A DNA stretch of 64,000 nucleotides from Byssochlamys sp. IMV 00236 (GCA_001931875.2 MSJH02000714.1:62485-126484); one strand, 5' to 3'; positions 22,701 to 36,740 are shown, counted from the first letter of the stretch. Translations and numbers: made by a program. Notes: a model not told the origin generated them from the letters alone.

Positions 22701-23799
22701 TATTAAATCCCTAGTTAAATAAGCTTCTCCTAGATATACTTTTTGCGGATACTATTATATTATAATAAAAGCATATATTACTAGTAGTATTAAGGTAAAG
22801 CTAATCTGCTTAAATTTAAATTACTCTATAATAATAATTAATAAGATATTCTTTAAGTAAGTTATACTGCAAGCGAAAATCTATTATATATTTAAAATAA
22901 AGATTAATAAGATAAGACCTATAGTATATAACTTATTAGTTTATGTTTAATTTATCTTAAATTATCTAGCTACTTATTATTTTAAACTAATAATGCTTAA
23001 GCTTAAAATTAAAGCCTATTTAGTTAATTATCTTAAAGTAAACCTTTTACTTAAAGTTAATATAATAAGTTATTATAATATATTAATATATCTTACTATT
23101 TTAGCCTATACTATTATTAAGAATATTTATATCCTGCTAAAAATTACTATAAAGCTAAATTATAGTTTATTATAATTAGTTTATTCTATATATAGAATAA
23201 TAATATTATTAAATAGTTTTATATATATTCTAATATATTTTAAAGAATATCTTATAAAAGATTATAATTATTTCTTTAAGCCTAACTATTAAGAAGTAAG
23301 TCTATATGCCTATTTAATAAATGCTAACTTTACCTTTATTTAAGCAATTAATATTATAAATAAAGAATAGGCTATTTTATAGAAGATATACTTAAGTCTA
23401 ATTAGTAAATATAAGAAGACTAATATATTTTATATTAACTTAATTATAGTACTGCTAGTATAGTTAGCGCTATTATCCCCTAATAAAGCTAAAGAATTAG
23501 CTATTTAAGGTAATAATCTAAGTTTTAAAAAGAAATTTAATATTAGTATTACTATTTATAGGCCTCTAGATATTATTAATAAGCTTAAGAAAATAATTAG
23601 AGCTTATAATATCTAGTTAGACTATAGATTTATTAATATTTCCCTAAATTAATAAATAATAATCTTATTAAAGGAAGATTAAGAATTAAGTATCTTTAAG
23701 TATATTAAGATTTACTCTTTTAGCCTTAAGGACTATAAAATTATTAATTAAACCTTTAATAAGCTATATTACTAGAGTAGGATAGAATATATTATTAAT

Positions 23800-24500
23800 T
23801 ATATACTAAGTAAATATCCTGTATTTATTATCTAGCGTAATATTAAGTATAATAAAATAATAATCTATAAAGGCAGAGTAGTTATAGATATCTATAGGCT
23901 AAATTATATTATTAAACTTAATACTTACTCTCTTCTATTATAAAAGGAGATTATTATATTTATAGTAAGAAAATACTTTATTTTAATATTTAATATAGTA
24001 TCTTTTTAATATTAATAATATATTTAATATAATTATAAGAACTATCTTTTAATTATATCTTATAGAGAATAGGAGATTTTTAATATTACTATTATAGGCT
24101 TTTATAATATACTAGTATATATTTAGCGCTAGATAAATTACTATCTATATATTTTTTATAAATTTATAAGAATATATATTAATAATATTATAATCGCCTT
24201 TAATATAATTAATAATTATTATATATATCTCTATAAGATCTTTAAGAAAATGCAGGAACTAAATATTAGGCTTAACCTTAAGAAGTCCTTTATAGGATTT
24301 TTCTTTATATAATTATTAGATTACTATATTAACTTATTAAAAATAAGTATTATTAGTAAAAAGATAAAGGCTATAATTAATATTCTATTTCTTTATATAG
24401 CTTAAGCCTTAGAATTATACCTTAGCTTAATAAGATAGTTTAGGCAGTATATTCCTTAGTATACTAGGATTATACAGCTATTTTAAGATTAGAAGATAGT
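23800..24500 (+). pseudogene. Reverse transcriptase core of element 2 (dead)
   Basis: Motif VVIDIYRLNYIIKLNTY near 23880-23930 and catalytic box YINN at 24175-24186 in place of Y-x-D-D. Stops are scattered, mostly TAG/TAA at expected Gln codons. Confidence 0.78.
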
Positions 24501-26879
24501 GCTTTTTAGCAGAGCTCTTATAAAAGGTAAAGTATAGTAGAGTTTTATAAAAAATATAATCTTAACTATATTTTTATAAGCTAAGATAAATATTTATAAT
24601 ATTATTTAAAAGCACTTTAATAATTTATTCTTTCTTATATATTATAACTTAAAGCGCTAGCTCTATTTTAATATTAATACTAGTATCTCTAGCTTTAATA
24701 TTATGCTATATTACCTCTATAGTAATATTAAGGCTTAATTAAATAATTATTATCTTTCTATAGTTTATAAACCTTTTAAAGCTATATCTAATTAATTAAA
24801 AATTTAGCTAATTATATTTTTCTTAAGGCAGCTTAATATAGCTAAAAAGAGATATTAGCTAATAAAAATAGAGATAGCATATTTAATATAAATACTATAT
24901 AAGATATACTATATTATTAAAACCTATTAAATGCTATTAATTATTTTTATAAATTATAATACTATAATTATAATTGCTAAATAAATATCTCTTTAATTAA
25001 TATTTACAGATTAGACTAACTTATACCTTATCTTAGCATTATAATATATATAGAGATTTAACCTTATATTTATATATAAGCTAAAATATAATAATATTAT
25101 TGCAGACGCGCTATTATATCTTAAATTATTCTCTATTAAGCTAAATATCTCTATATTAAAAGATATTAGATACTATTTAGCTATTATATTTCTTAAGACT
25201 ATTTATATTAATAATACTAAGAATAAGCTATAATATAATATAACTCTTATTAAGTTATTAGAGAAGTTTAAGACTTAATTAGAGAATAGCTATAAAACTA
25301 ATCTTTATTAATCTAAGATCTTTATTATGCTATAAGATAATATAAACTCTATATATTTTCTTTTTATAATTTGTAATAAACTCCTTTATATAGTTAATGC
25401 TAATAATATATAATATCTTTATATATTATAGTTAGTCCTTAAGAATATTTTTACAATAACTTATAATAATATAGAATACCCTAGGTATTATTAAATAGTT
25501 ACTAATATTTATAACTTTATAATCTATAGACTTATAAAATAAGTTAAAGCATATATTAAGCATTACTATTTATACTAAATAAATTAAATATATTATTATA
25601 TATCTTATAGCAGCTATTAGCTTATTCTTATACTAAATATCTCTTTTTATATAATTATTATAGATTTTATTATAAGATTACTAAATATAGGGCTATATAA
25701 TTAAATCTTAACTATTACCTGTAAATTTATAAAATAAGTTATATTTATACTAGGGTAAGATATATAGACAGTTAAAGACTAGGCATTAATATTATTTAAA
25801 TAACTCTAGATTAATAATTAGGGCATTTTATTAGTAATCTTATTAAATTATAATTTAAAGTTTCTATTAGAGCTATAGAAAGGCCTATTTAAATATCTTA
25901 ATACTAAGTTACTTTATTTAATAGTATATTACCTATAGACTAATAGATAGTTAGAATAAATTAATTAAATAGCTAAGATTACCCTATAATATTACTTAAC
26001 TATTCTAGAAGATATTATAGCTTAGCTTAAAATACTGCTATTAATATAACTAGTATTAAATTCTAGCCTATTATTTATTATAATAAAATTTCTATATAAT
26101 TTAATATATAGTACTAAATTAAGTAATACTATAAATCTCTATAATAAGGAAATCTAAGACTTTACTTTATAATTTAATATATATAAAGTATTCTATTTAA
26201 TTATTATAGACGCTAAGTATATATATAATAAGAATTATTAGCTAATCTATTTTACCCCTAATAATAAGGTCTTACTAAAGTTATATTATAGATATAATAT
26301 CTTTAATATAGCTATTCTTAATAGGAAGTTATTAATATAATATATAGGACTACTTATAATTAAGCATAAGATTAAATATCTTATATATTAGCTAGATATT
26401 CTAGCTTATTAAAAATATTATAATATTTTTTTATTACTTATCTAGAGCTATACTATATAAATAATCCCTTTAAATATTTTATATCCTTTAATAATATTCC
26501 GCTGCTATATATTAATATAGAGAATACTAGTATTAGTTATTATAAGATTAAGATATTATTTAACTATTATATTTAGTAAGTTTAAGGTAAAACTATTATT
26601 AAGTATTTAATTTACTAGAAGAAATATAATACTTATTATAATATATAATATTATTTTAAGGATTTAGCTAATACTTAAGAATTTATCTAGAAGTATAATT
26701 AATATCTCGGACTATTAGCTAAACTATAGAAGCGCGGGTAATTCTATAAATAATATTAATTTTAAACCTATAAACTAGGCGCAAGAGAAGATAAACTATA
26801 GAAATATCTAACTATATCTTATATTATATCTATATATATATTTCTATACTCTATTATTAAGGATAATAATATTTTTTTT

Positions 26880-26892
26880 AAAGAGGGTATAT
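26880..26892 (+). other. Polypurine tract of element 2
   Basis: AAAGAGGGTATAT precedes the 3' LTR, with the same spacing of about five bases between the G-run and the LTR as in element 1. Confidence 0.55.
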
Positions 26893-27056
26893 TAATATAA
26901 ATATAGGCATATAATACTATCTTAGCATCGCCTGCTTATTACCTTAATAGGGTATAAAAATGCGAGATATAGAAGCCTCAGGTAATAATTAGCTATATAG
27001 TTACTTCTTTATATAGCTAATAGAAGAATAACTTCTTTATCCCTTATACTATAATA
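26893..27056 (+). repeat. 3' LTR of gypsy element 2
   Basis: Direct repeat of 19551-19714, followed by ATATA. Confidence 0.88.
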
Positions 27057-27331
27057 ATATATATACTATACTAGAGCTAGTTATAATAACTTAATTAATT
27101 AAGCTATTAGAGCTTATATAAACAGGTAAGATTATAATTATATTAATTATAAATAGAGATTAAGATTAGCTTAATAAGCTATATATACTTATTAATATTT
27201 TAACCTACTCCTATAGATTTATACTATAAATACTATAAAGAGCTAGTATTAAAGTTTAAAACACAATATAAAAAAAAATATAAGCAGATAAAATCTCTAT
27301 AGTCTTAAGCTTTATATCTTAAAGAAGCAAG
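27057..27331. other. Short remnant of the host TIR element between the two nested LTR elements
   Basis: 275 bp of AT-rich sequence separating the inserted elements. Joined to 35966 onward it continues an open-like Lys-rich frame, as expected if both flanks belong to one interrupted transposon gene. Confidence 0.5.
27327..27331. repeat. Target-site duplication (GCAAG) of gypsy element 3
   Basis: GCAAG before the left LTR pairs with GTAAG at 35966-35970 after the right LTR. The one difference is a C-to-T change, as RIP would cause. Confidence 0.7.
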
Positions 27332-27519
27332 TAATAGAGAACGACGATAAAATAATAGTTTTGGTGGCTCGACGCCAGAACTTAAGATAAATTTAGGGGA
27401 GAAAGCTTGCCCCCTCTTTAACAGAAGGAGAAGATTATATCTAGCTAGGTATACTTATATAATAGGACCCTTATACCTTTATACCCCTCTCTAATAGCCG
27501 CACTGGTAGATTTATATTA
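27332..27519 (-). repeat. 3' LTR of gypsy element 3 (left copy)
   Basis: 188 bp. By my count about 27 differences from the right copy, all transitions. Confidence 0.88.
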
Positions 27520-27538
27520 GAGTCCCCCCTTTTAAGTT
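27520..27538 (-). other. Polypurine tract of element 3
   Basis: On the minus strand CTTAAAAGGGGGGACTC runs into the left LTR. This fixes the element's orientation. Confidence 0.65.
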
Positions 27539-30500
27539 AAAGCAACGTCCTTATTACTATTATCTCTTGCACTTTTTACTTAATTTTAGTTGCTAAATAT
27601 ACCTATCTTACTTATTATCTATAAAAGTATTAGAATAATTAACAGTTATAGCTATTTCTATAGTTATGCCTATTAGCTATATAATATTTGCTTTGCCCTA
27701 GTTATTAATAAATAGTATTTATTTTTAGTCTCGCCTAGCTATTTTCTATTTAGTGTATTTATTCTTAAACTGCAATATTATTACTTGTAAGTAAATATAG
27801 TATATTATAATAGCTGCTGTTATCAGATCTATTCTTACTTTCTTAATAGTTACTTTAAGTATAAGAAGTATACACTTTAAAGAAATAATAACCCTATTCT
27901 TATTTACCTATAAGTATTATAATAGTATATCTATTCCTTTTTTTAGAAAAGATTAAATATAAAGTATTTATTCTTTGCTATAGGAAGAGTTAATAAATAG
28001 ACTAATTAAGATAAGAAGGAGATACTGCGGATTAATCAGTGTAGGGTATTTAGGTAGGGTAGTATTACATTAAATAGCTGAAGTAAGGAAGAATCTTAAG
28101 TCTGGGTATAGAAAAAGGAAGTGTTTTTCTATAAATAAGGGTGCGCTAGCGCTATCCTATATAATAAGGGTAATATTATTATTATTATAGAGGGGATCTA
28201 TAGTAGTAGGGTTCTTATAAATAGGCGATTATATCTAGTCCTCTATCTAGGTACTAATAAATCTTATTTATAGTAGCTTCTTTAATAATATAGGCGTAGC
28301 TATTAGTTTTAGAAACTGAGAAGTAGTATTATAAATAGCTTTATTATATAACTTAATAGTTACCTTCTAGTAAGTATCTTATATAATAGCTTCTCTTATA
28401 ATAAGGCGGTTTGTTAAGACTATATAGATCGCTTCTTTAGCCTTTATATTTCTATTGATAAGATAGCTGAGTTTAAGTAACTTATTAAAGTTAAATCTAT
28501 ATAAATTAAGGATTATCCTTACTATAAGGAGGAAATTAATAGCTAGCTTATATAATCTAGCTATAATATATTATTATTATCTTACTATATACTAATCCTA
28601 ATTATCTTTATCTATAAGTATAGTTAATATATTAAAATCCTTTAGCACATATATAGTAGTTATAACTTAGGCTTTAAGGCGAGATAGGTAACAATTTATA
28701 TATATCTTACCTTCCCTTTATATAAAAATATTAATATCTATTATTAAGGATAGAAAAACTAGTAGAAGAGTTAAATACAGAGCAATTAACTTAAATAATA
28801 AAATAAGGAAAGATTAAATATAATCGCGGTAGCCTGTAGAGTATAATAAAGAGATAGAAGTTAACTTTTAATAGTTAACAGTACAATATAATAATAAGTA
28901 AAGATATAGATAAAAATAAAGTCTAAATGTAGCAATAGAGCGGTTAGGTATATAAATAATAGCTAATCTATCCTATTTATCTGGCCTTAGATATTAATTA
29001 CTATTACGCTGCCTATAGTATTATTCTTTTAGATATAATGTTTATAGTATTGCTGCAGTAGTTCCTTAAGATTAATAAGATTATATAGTCTATTATAGTT
29101 ACAGATAAGATCTGCAGTATCTATAAGATCTTTAATATTATACTAGACGTTAAATTCTAGGCTATAATCTAATTACCTAATAAGGTATTTAATAATATTC
29201 TTCTTTTATATTTTACGGATATATTAATTTACTAGCTATTTAATTTTATAGTAACCTATATCTTCTTTATTAACTTATACTGGGGGCAGATTATATATAG
29301 GTTAAACTTAGTAGAATAAGTTATTACTATAGTATAGTTCTAAATATACTATTAAAAATATATTATAATAGCGCCAGTGCGGTAGGATTTCTAGCTTATA
29401 TACTAGACGCCTAACTTAATAAAGAACCTTTAGCAGGCCTATAAATTGCGCTAATAATTTAGGTCTAAGCTTTATTAAACTAGGCATATTATACCTGTAG
29501 TAGAGCTATAATAAAACTAAATTACCAGGGGCGAAGTATATAGCCTTATAGTATTAGTTGTAAACTCTCTTAGCATCTATTACTGTAAATTAGAGTGCCT
29601 TATACATATTAAGATAGTATATAAAGTCTTAGATTATCCTGGAGTAAAGAGTTATAATATTGCCAAGGTATATTTTAAATATAAGATTATATAGTAACTT
29701 TATTATAGCGGTTAATAGTAAAGAGTTTAATACCGCTTATATATATAGAAGTATCTTTAGTTAATCTGTAATTATCTTGAGCATTATAATATAGTATTAT
29801 AATATAATCTCTGCTATTTAATTTATTCTCTCAGATTAGTTATTAGTTTATAGGTAGTAGGCTATAGAGTATAATAGCTTAGTGTTTAAACCTTTAAATA
29901 GGCTAGTCTACAGTTCTAAAAGGAACTTTCAGTTATAGTCTAATATTATAATAGAGGGCAGATTCTAGTTACCTATTTAGAGACGCTTAAGTAGGGCTAT
30001 AGCCCAGTTATAGGCTATCTATATATCCTTTCCTGTGATAAAAGTAACCCTCTTAGTAAATTTATATGTCACCGTTAGCATCTGATTATATTCCTTTGTC
30101 TAGGGTAAACCTAGGATAAAGTCTAGGATAATTATATAAAAGGGGATTTCAGGTAATAGAATCAGTTAGTAACTTCTATAAAAAGAATACTAACATGTCT
30201 AGTTAATCTAATATTTATAGCAATATCTAATATATGCCTTAATATGCTTTATTATCTAATAAATAGCAAAGCTATATAGATAAAAGATTATCTTATAGTA
30301 GCCTAGATAACCTATATTATTATAAGTTATTTTAAAGACTTCTATAAGGACTAATTTAGGCAGGCATAGCTATTTAGAACTATTAGCGCTAACTAAATAG
30401 AGGAGTTTATTATATAAAATAAAAGATAAGACTATAATATTATCTTGTTCAGCCTTAAATAGGTTAAGAATATAGGCCTAATAAGAATTAGTCCGGTATC

Positions 30501-31299
30501 TCTATTTTAAAAGTTGCTTAAAATTATTTAATAACTCTAGTAAGGTTATATTATAGACTAGTAGTTCCTCCTTACTAATATAGGCACAGCTAAAAAAGAT
30601 TTTATAGTCTAATTCTATTTCCTTTAATATTACTATTAGAGATAATAATCTAGAGAGTATATCTATAATAATATTTTTTTTTCTGGGCTTATACTAGAGG
30701 CAAATCTTAAAGTACTATATATATTATAATGCTCTAATAAGGCGCAGATTTAGCTTATCTGTAGAGGAAGTTATTAGTATTATCTATTAGGCGATAGTAA
30801 GTATTACGCTATAGTCTGTAAATATAATTAATAGATCTTTAGCAGTCTTAATAATATAATATAATTTATATAGAACCTAAATAAGGTAAGCTATTTTTAT
30901 TTCTATCGGCTAGTAATTTCTTTTAGCAGCGTTTATATAGCAATTAAAGAAGAATATAGGCTATATATAGCAATAGTTCGCATCGGCTTTAATTCTTAAT
31001 ATTATATATAACAAATGTTAGTTATCTTTAGGATTTTCTTCGCGGAGGTAATATATAATTGCTAAGAAACCTGCAATAGATGTGTTAAGATTAATATAGA
31101 GCTATCTCTTTAAAGAGTAATAGACTAAGAATAAGAGAGCAGCAAAGTGCCTCTAGATCTTATTATAGGCGCGGAGCTTTATATTAGATAATATAACTAA
31201 GGGAGTATTTATAGCTAGCCGCTGATATACTGTCTTACTATATAATTTCTTAGCTAAGGCATATAATAGTATAGTCTTTTAGTTCTTAAGTAGTTCTAT

Positions 31300-32250
31300 T
31301 ATTATGGTATAGCTAGAGCAATACTATCTTATCTAATTAATAAGTCTAAGATATATCTTAAGCTATCTTAGGTTAGCCGGGAAAGGCAATTTTATAATTG
31401 CTTTTAACTTCTCCTCTGTAAAGGATAAGCCTAGTATATTAATATATTAGCTGAGAAGGCGGATGCTGGGATAAATAATATATAACTTTTCCGGGTTAAT
31501 ACTAATATTAAGCTCCTTAAGCCGGCTAAAGATAATATAGAGATATTGCTTATACTTATCTTCTATATCTAATATAACTATAAGATTATTAATATAAACC
31601 CTTATAAAAGGGAGATTGCATAGCTTATTCTCTATCTGCCTTTATATATAGGCTATAGCATTCTTAAACCCTATAATAACTACCTTAAAAATCTCTTATC
31701 CTTTATATATAATAACACTTAGATATTATTATCTATTAGGATGGACACGCTATTAATAGAAGAATCGTATAGTATTAAAGGTTAAGATATAGCACTTACT
31801 TGCGATAAACACTAAGATAATCTCTTAGAGGGGAATAGGATAGATATTAGGTTCTATTATTTTATTAAGTCCTTAAATATTAATAATAACCTTAGCTTTT
31901 CTTATAATCTTACTGTTTTTAATAATATTATGCTAAATAATAAATACAGGGTATTTAGTAGGAGTATAATTAATAGCCTATTTTATTCTGTCTTATCTAT
32001 AGAGTTTATTAAACTTTTTGTTAATAACCTTATATTCTTTTAGTCCTAGGGAATAGACTTTACTATAATATAGTGCCTCTTTTTCTTAGCCTTAGGCAAT
32101 TTTTATAGTTATTTATTCTTTCTCTAGGATATTAATAAAACTGTAGTTATGCTAGATATTATATTGCTTAATAATATTATAAAATTGCTAGTATATAGCC
32201 TTATGTTCTGCGTATACAATTACTCCCTGGGGAAGCCTATATTTATATAG
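31300..32250 (-). pseudogene. Reverse transcriptase core of element 3 (dead)
   Basis: Minus-strand reading gives a catalytic box YINN at 31596-31585, followed by YLYIIFSRLKELNISINPEK at about 31550-31490, a typical gypsy palm/thumb segment. Active enzymes have Y-x-D-D here. In-frame stops remain. Confidence 0.78.
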
Positions 32251-35200
32251 TCCTAGGCCTATTTAGGGGGACAGTAAGATAAGTTCTTAGATAGGTTTTA
32301 TTGTAAGGATATTAGTGCTTAGTTCTATAAAAAATATATTAGTATTATTAAGGTTATAGAGCAGTCTAAGATATATCTTTTTAAGGATAGTTTACTCTTA
32401 CATTATAGTATTAATTATATTAATAAAAGCAAAATATATATCTGCAATATATAACTAAAAGCTAAGGGGTATTCTACTATAAGATAGTTTAAATAAGAAG
32501 TCTCTATCTCCTAGTAGTTCTTTAGCAATATAGACTAATATTCTGACTATAGATTTAGGAGGAACTATAAACTTAGCTGCAGTATAGACAGGATATGCCT
32601 TATAATATTCCTTTAGAGTTACCTAGATTAAGGCGCTTATATTGCCAATTCTTAATTAATGCATTAAGAAATTGAGCATTATATATAATAGTATAATAAT
32701 ATTGCTTCTAATAAGTATATATACTTATAAGCTATTAATAATATAGACTTCTATTTCTATATAAAATATAACTATTTCTCTTCTAATTAATACTAGGAAA
32801 TCTAAGGATATTTTTATATATTCAGTTAATTCTTAAATTATTGCCCTAATACCTTTAATATATACTAGTCTATTAAGCTTAGTAATCTTAATATCTGGCA
32901 AGTATTGCTGTAAGAATTTGCGGTCTATAAGTATTATATTATAGCCGGTATTAAGGATTAGTTTAATATATTATACCGCTCTAATAAAGCGTGCAGAGAC
33001 TATTATATAGCGCTATACTCTAAAGACTTTTTTAGAGTATTAGCTAGCTTGCTTAGAGATTATAATAATTTTAGGGTTTTTTATCTGCTTATCTAACTTA
33101 TTATAGATATAATAAATATTAATATAATAAGCTTAAATATCTAGAACTATCTTGCGGGCGGTATTGCCGGGCTTAGTATAAAGTAGGTTAGAATAAAAGT
33201 CTACTTTGCAAAGGTGCGCATGCAGGCAATTGTTTAAGATAAAAAAAAATATAATAGATACAATATTTGTAAGGCTTATAAATGTTAGGATTAGTATTAA
33301 TTAAGTTAATATTAGTGTAGTAATTCTTGAAGTTATCTTTAAAGTAATTGGGGTTTGCAATTTTCTTAAAACCCTAATTCTGAAAATCCTAATTATTATA
33401 TTCCTGCTTATTATATTCTGGTTAATTATTATAGATATTATTTTACCTAGTATAATATATACCCTAGTAAAAACTGTCTTTAAAACTATAGTAATATATA
33501 TTATCTTAGTAGTACTTATTGCCTAATTCAGATTCTACAGGGTAATTATTAGTATCCCTATAGTAAGCCCGCGTTAAAATTATATTCTGATAATTTGCTA
33601 TGCTGTTAAAGTTCCTCTGCTGTATAGTATTTTATTGCTGGTATTAATATTAACTAGGCTAGTAAGTCTGGTTCTAATATAGGTATTAGGGAAATAGCGG
33701 ACGAAGCTATTGCTATTATAGCTGTTATAACTGTTGCTATTATTACTGTGGCTATAGCTATTATTACTAATATTAGTTCTAGAAGCCGGTGTTCTAATAA
33801 GGAAATAATTGTGCTTGCTAGTTAGGCTATGGCCTACCCTAATTGTTTTAGTTAGTATATTGTATATTATAGGAGTTCTAATATCTATTCCTAGGGTTAT
33901 TAAAAGGGGTATTAGGAAATCTTCTCTAGTTACTATAAGATGTATTGAAGGGATATTAGTTTAGCTAGTTCTATCTCTAGCTGTCTTACTGGCGCTATTG
34001 CTTTTAAGCTTACTCTATCTATACTATAAAGGCCTCTTCTAGTTTATATATAAAGTCTTCTAGTGTAATATCCAACTGCAGCATGCAAATATTATATTTA
34101 AGGTTGGGATCTAATTAATTCTATGCTATAAGAAGCTAGCTATAAGTATTCTTTATGCCGGAGGCCTTATATAGCCTGATTATAAATTAGATAAATTCTT
34201 ATAGGCTATATCTATTCCTCATATCTATTATTATATATATTAATTAATTTAGCTCCTATATTACTATAGCAGGGTTCTTTTAAAACTGCTTAATAAAGGC
34301 TAGAATCTATCCTATTTTAATAGTTAGATAGTATAAAGAGTTCTTTTTAAGGTTGGTTAATTCCGCTGCAAATTATTGCAGGGCTACGCTATAGAGTAAT
34401 ACATAAATATAAGCCCAGATTATTAGTTTGCCTTTAACTGTTATAAGATTATATATCCTATTAATAAAGATAAGGATATCGCAATAGTATATATAATTTT
34501 TAATGCTAACTACTAGTCCTTCCCTAGTGCAATTAGTATCTTTAAGATTTAGGTAGAAATAGCCTAAATTATCCTATTTCTACAATAATAATAGTATAGT
34601 ACTATCTATACTAGATATTCCCCTATTAGAGGCGTTTTAGCTATTAAAAGCCCCCTAGTTTTGGCTATAATCTTAGTCCTATAGACGATTAATTAGAGCT
34701 TAGTTCTAATTTAATATCTGCTATATTATTTATAGTATAGCATTGCCTTCTATATTATTATTAGCGTTGCCTCCTCTATTATTATTAGTGTTACCTATTT
34801 GCCCCTGCGCTTAAGAGCTTAAATTATATTACCCTTAGGCCTGCGAGCTTAAATTAACACTAAGGTTGGGGTTTATATTTATATTTATATTAGATATCTT
34901 AGATAGTTTTATACTTACAGATAATATAGCTCTAGATTATCCTTTAAATCTTCTTAATAGAATAATGCCTCCTAGTAAAACTATAGGTTCGCCAGGGTAT
35001 AAGTCCTTCTACAGAGAGAATGTTTTAAATAATAATAAAAACTATATTTTCTTCTACAGATTTCTAGCAGTATCTAAGAGACTGCTGCGGTTTATCTTTT
35101 ATTTTGCTAGATAGACAAATATTCTGTTTAACTATTATCTGTCTCTTATAAGTAGCTAGGAGACTCTTAGAAACAAAGGATTCTAGAGCTGCGTTAATAT

Positions 35201-35760
35201 TATTGCTAGAGCTATATAATTAGCTATAATAAAATTAATATAGTTAATAAGGTCTTATTTAAAATAATAATAATAGACAGAATTTATAGCTCTAAACACC
35301 ACTAATTAGAATCTTAACTTAACTATTTAGATATAGAGGTTTAGAAATCTTAGGTTATCTAGAGCGTTATTATCTGGTATAGCTATAATAAGGTAATAAA
35401 TTCTTAAAGGTAATAATACAAATAATGAAAATAATAATAAAAATGAAGAAGTTCTAATATAAGTTAATATTAAGATAATAGAAATAATAATTAAAGTAAC
35501 AGTAGGACCTTAGTCTAGCTACATATATAGAAGCTAATAATACTTATATATAAGCTAGTACTAGATCTAACACTAACAGAGGTAGTCTAATAATAATAAA
35601 CTATAATAATTCAATGAAGATAATGGGGATAATAGAGATTAGGGAATAAGGGGAATAAGAGGATAATATGCTAATAGCGTGCTAATCGGGTCCTGATTAA
35701 TGTAGAGAGCCTATAAAAAAAAAAAATTTCAAATTATAATAGCTGCGGTTATAGATAACC

Positions 35761-35777
35761 CGGATATGCTATTATTT
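35761..35777 (-). other. Primer-binding site of gypsy element 3
   Basis: On the minus strand AAATAATAGCATATCCG follows the 5' LTR, sharing AATAGCATATCC with element 1. Confidence 0.6.
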
Positions 35778-35965
35778 TAATAGAGAATAACAATAAAATA
35801 ATGGTTTTAGTAGCTCGATGCTAGAACTTAGGATAAATTTAGGGGAGAAAGCTTGCCCCCTCTCTAGCAGAAGGAGAAGACTATATCTAGCTAAGTATGC
35901 TTATGTAACAGGACCCTTATACCTCTGTGCCTCTCTCTGGTAGCTATACTAGTAGATCTATATTA
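35778..35965 (-). repeat. 5' LTR of gypsy element 3 (right copy)
   Basis: Direct repeat of 27332-27519 at an offset of 8446 bp with no indels. Confidence 0.88.
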
Positions 35966-36740
35966 GTAAGATTAATAGCTTTAATAAGCAGATTAAGCTA
36001 TCTATAATTTCTATACTAAATTTATTAATAACTTTTAGAATATACTAATAATTTATTACTTTCTATATTTAGTTTAAAAGCTTATCTAAAGAAAGCTTAT
36101 TACTAAAGATAATAATAATAGAGATTTAGATCTTAATAAGATTATAATCTCTCTACTTAATAATAATATTATATATAATTACTTATTCTATAAAAAATAG
36201 CAACTACTATACTACTATATCTTATAGCATTACTAGCTTTTTAGCAATATCTTAATAAATAAATATTAAGACTGCTAATATAATAAATAGGAGAAATCTA
36301 GATTTAAACTATATAAAAAAATAATAAGAGACTATATAAATAAGTAGGTAGATAAAGAAATTAATATACTATTATACTAAAAGTTAAAAATTTATAAAAT
36401 TTTAAATAAGCTTTAAAATATTTATTATAATTTAAAAATAGATATTATTAATCTACTAGTAGAGCTATATAATTAGCTTATTAAGAGATAGATTAAAGCT
36501 CTAGATCTTATTATTAGCCTTATTTATTATAAAGGGGTTAAGCAGTTTAAAGCAGAATTATAACCAGAGAAATAGAAGCTATTAATAGATTCCTAGCAAA
36601 AATCTACTAAGAGGGCGTCTCCTATTTAGCTAGATTTAGAGAAGCTAAAGAGATAAATAGGAGTTAAAATAAGAGTTATTTTAATATAGGATTTAAATAT
36701 TTGAAAAGCTTTATATTTTAACAAAACAGTTAAATAATAG

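Larger units (their letters stand above)
19551..27056 (+). mobile_element. Ty3/gypsy LTR retrotransposon 2, complete but RIP-degraded
   Basis: A 7506-bp element with 164-bp LTRs, nested in the TIR element. The plus strand shows a protease-like stretch (about 22.99-23.18 kb, KAYLVNYLKVNLLLKVN), reverse transcriptase (about 23.8-24.5 kb), RNase H (about 24.6-25.2 kb) and integrase-like sequence beyond. It is homologous to element 1 at nucleotide level in places: GACTAGAGATAGAGCCCTA occurs near 5260 and again near 21980. The LTRs are different. It is among the most AT-rich parts of the window and no ORF survives. Confidence 0.9.
27332..35965 (-). mobile_element. Ty3/gypsy LTR retrotransposon 3, minus strand, RIP-degraded
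   Basis: An 8634-bp element with 188-bp LTRs (27332-27519, 35778-35965). It is oriented leftward: the polypurine tract abuts the left LTR and the primer-binding site abuts the right LTR. Minus-strand reading gives gag-like sequence at about 35.7-33.3 kb (with a Ser/Asn/Tyr-rich stretch near 33.65-33.8 kb), reverse transcriptase at about 32.2-31.3 kb, RNase H at about 31.2-30.6 kb and integrase at about 30.4-29.5 kb. It is less AT-rich than elements 1 and 2, with long stretches still close to readable, so it may be younger or less heavily mutated. Confidence 0.9.

Noticed and set aside
34866..35114. 82-codon plus-strand frame in element 3
   Set aside because: It lies antisense to the gag-like region of a minus-strand element; probably chance.
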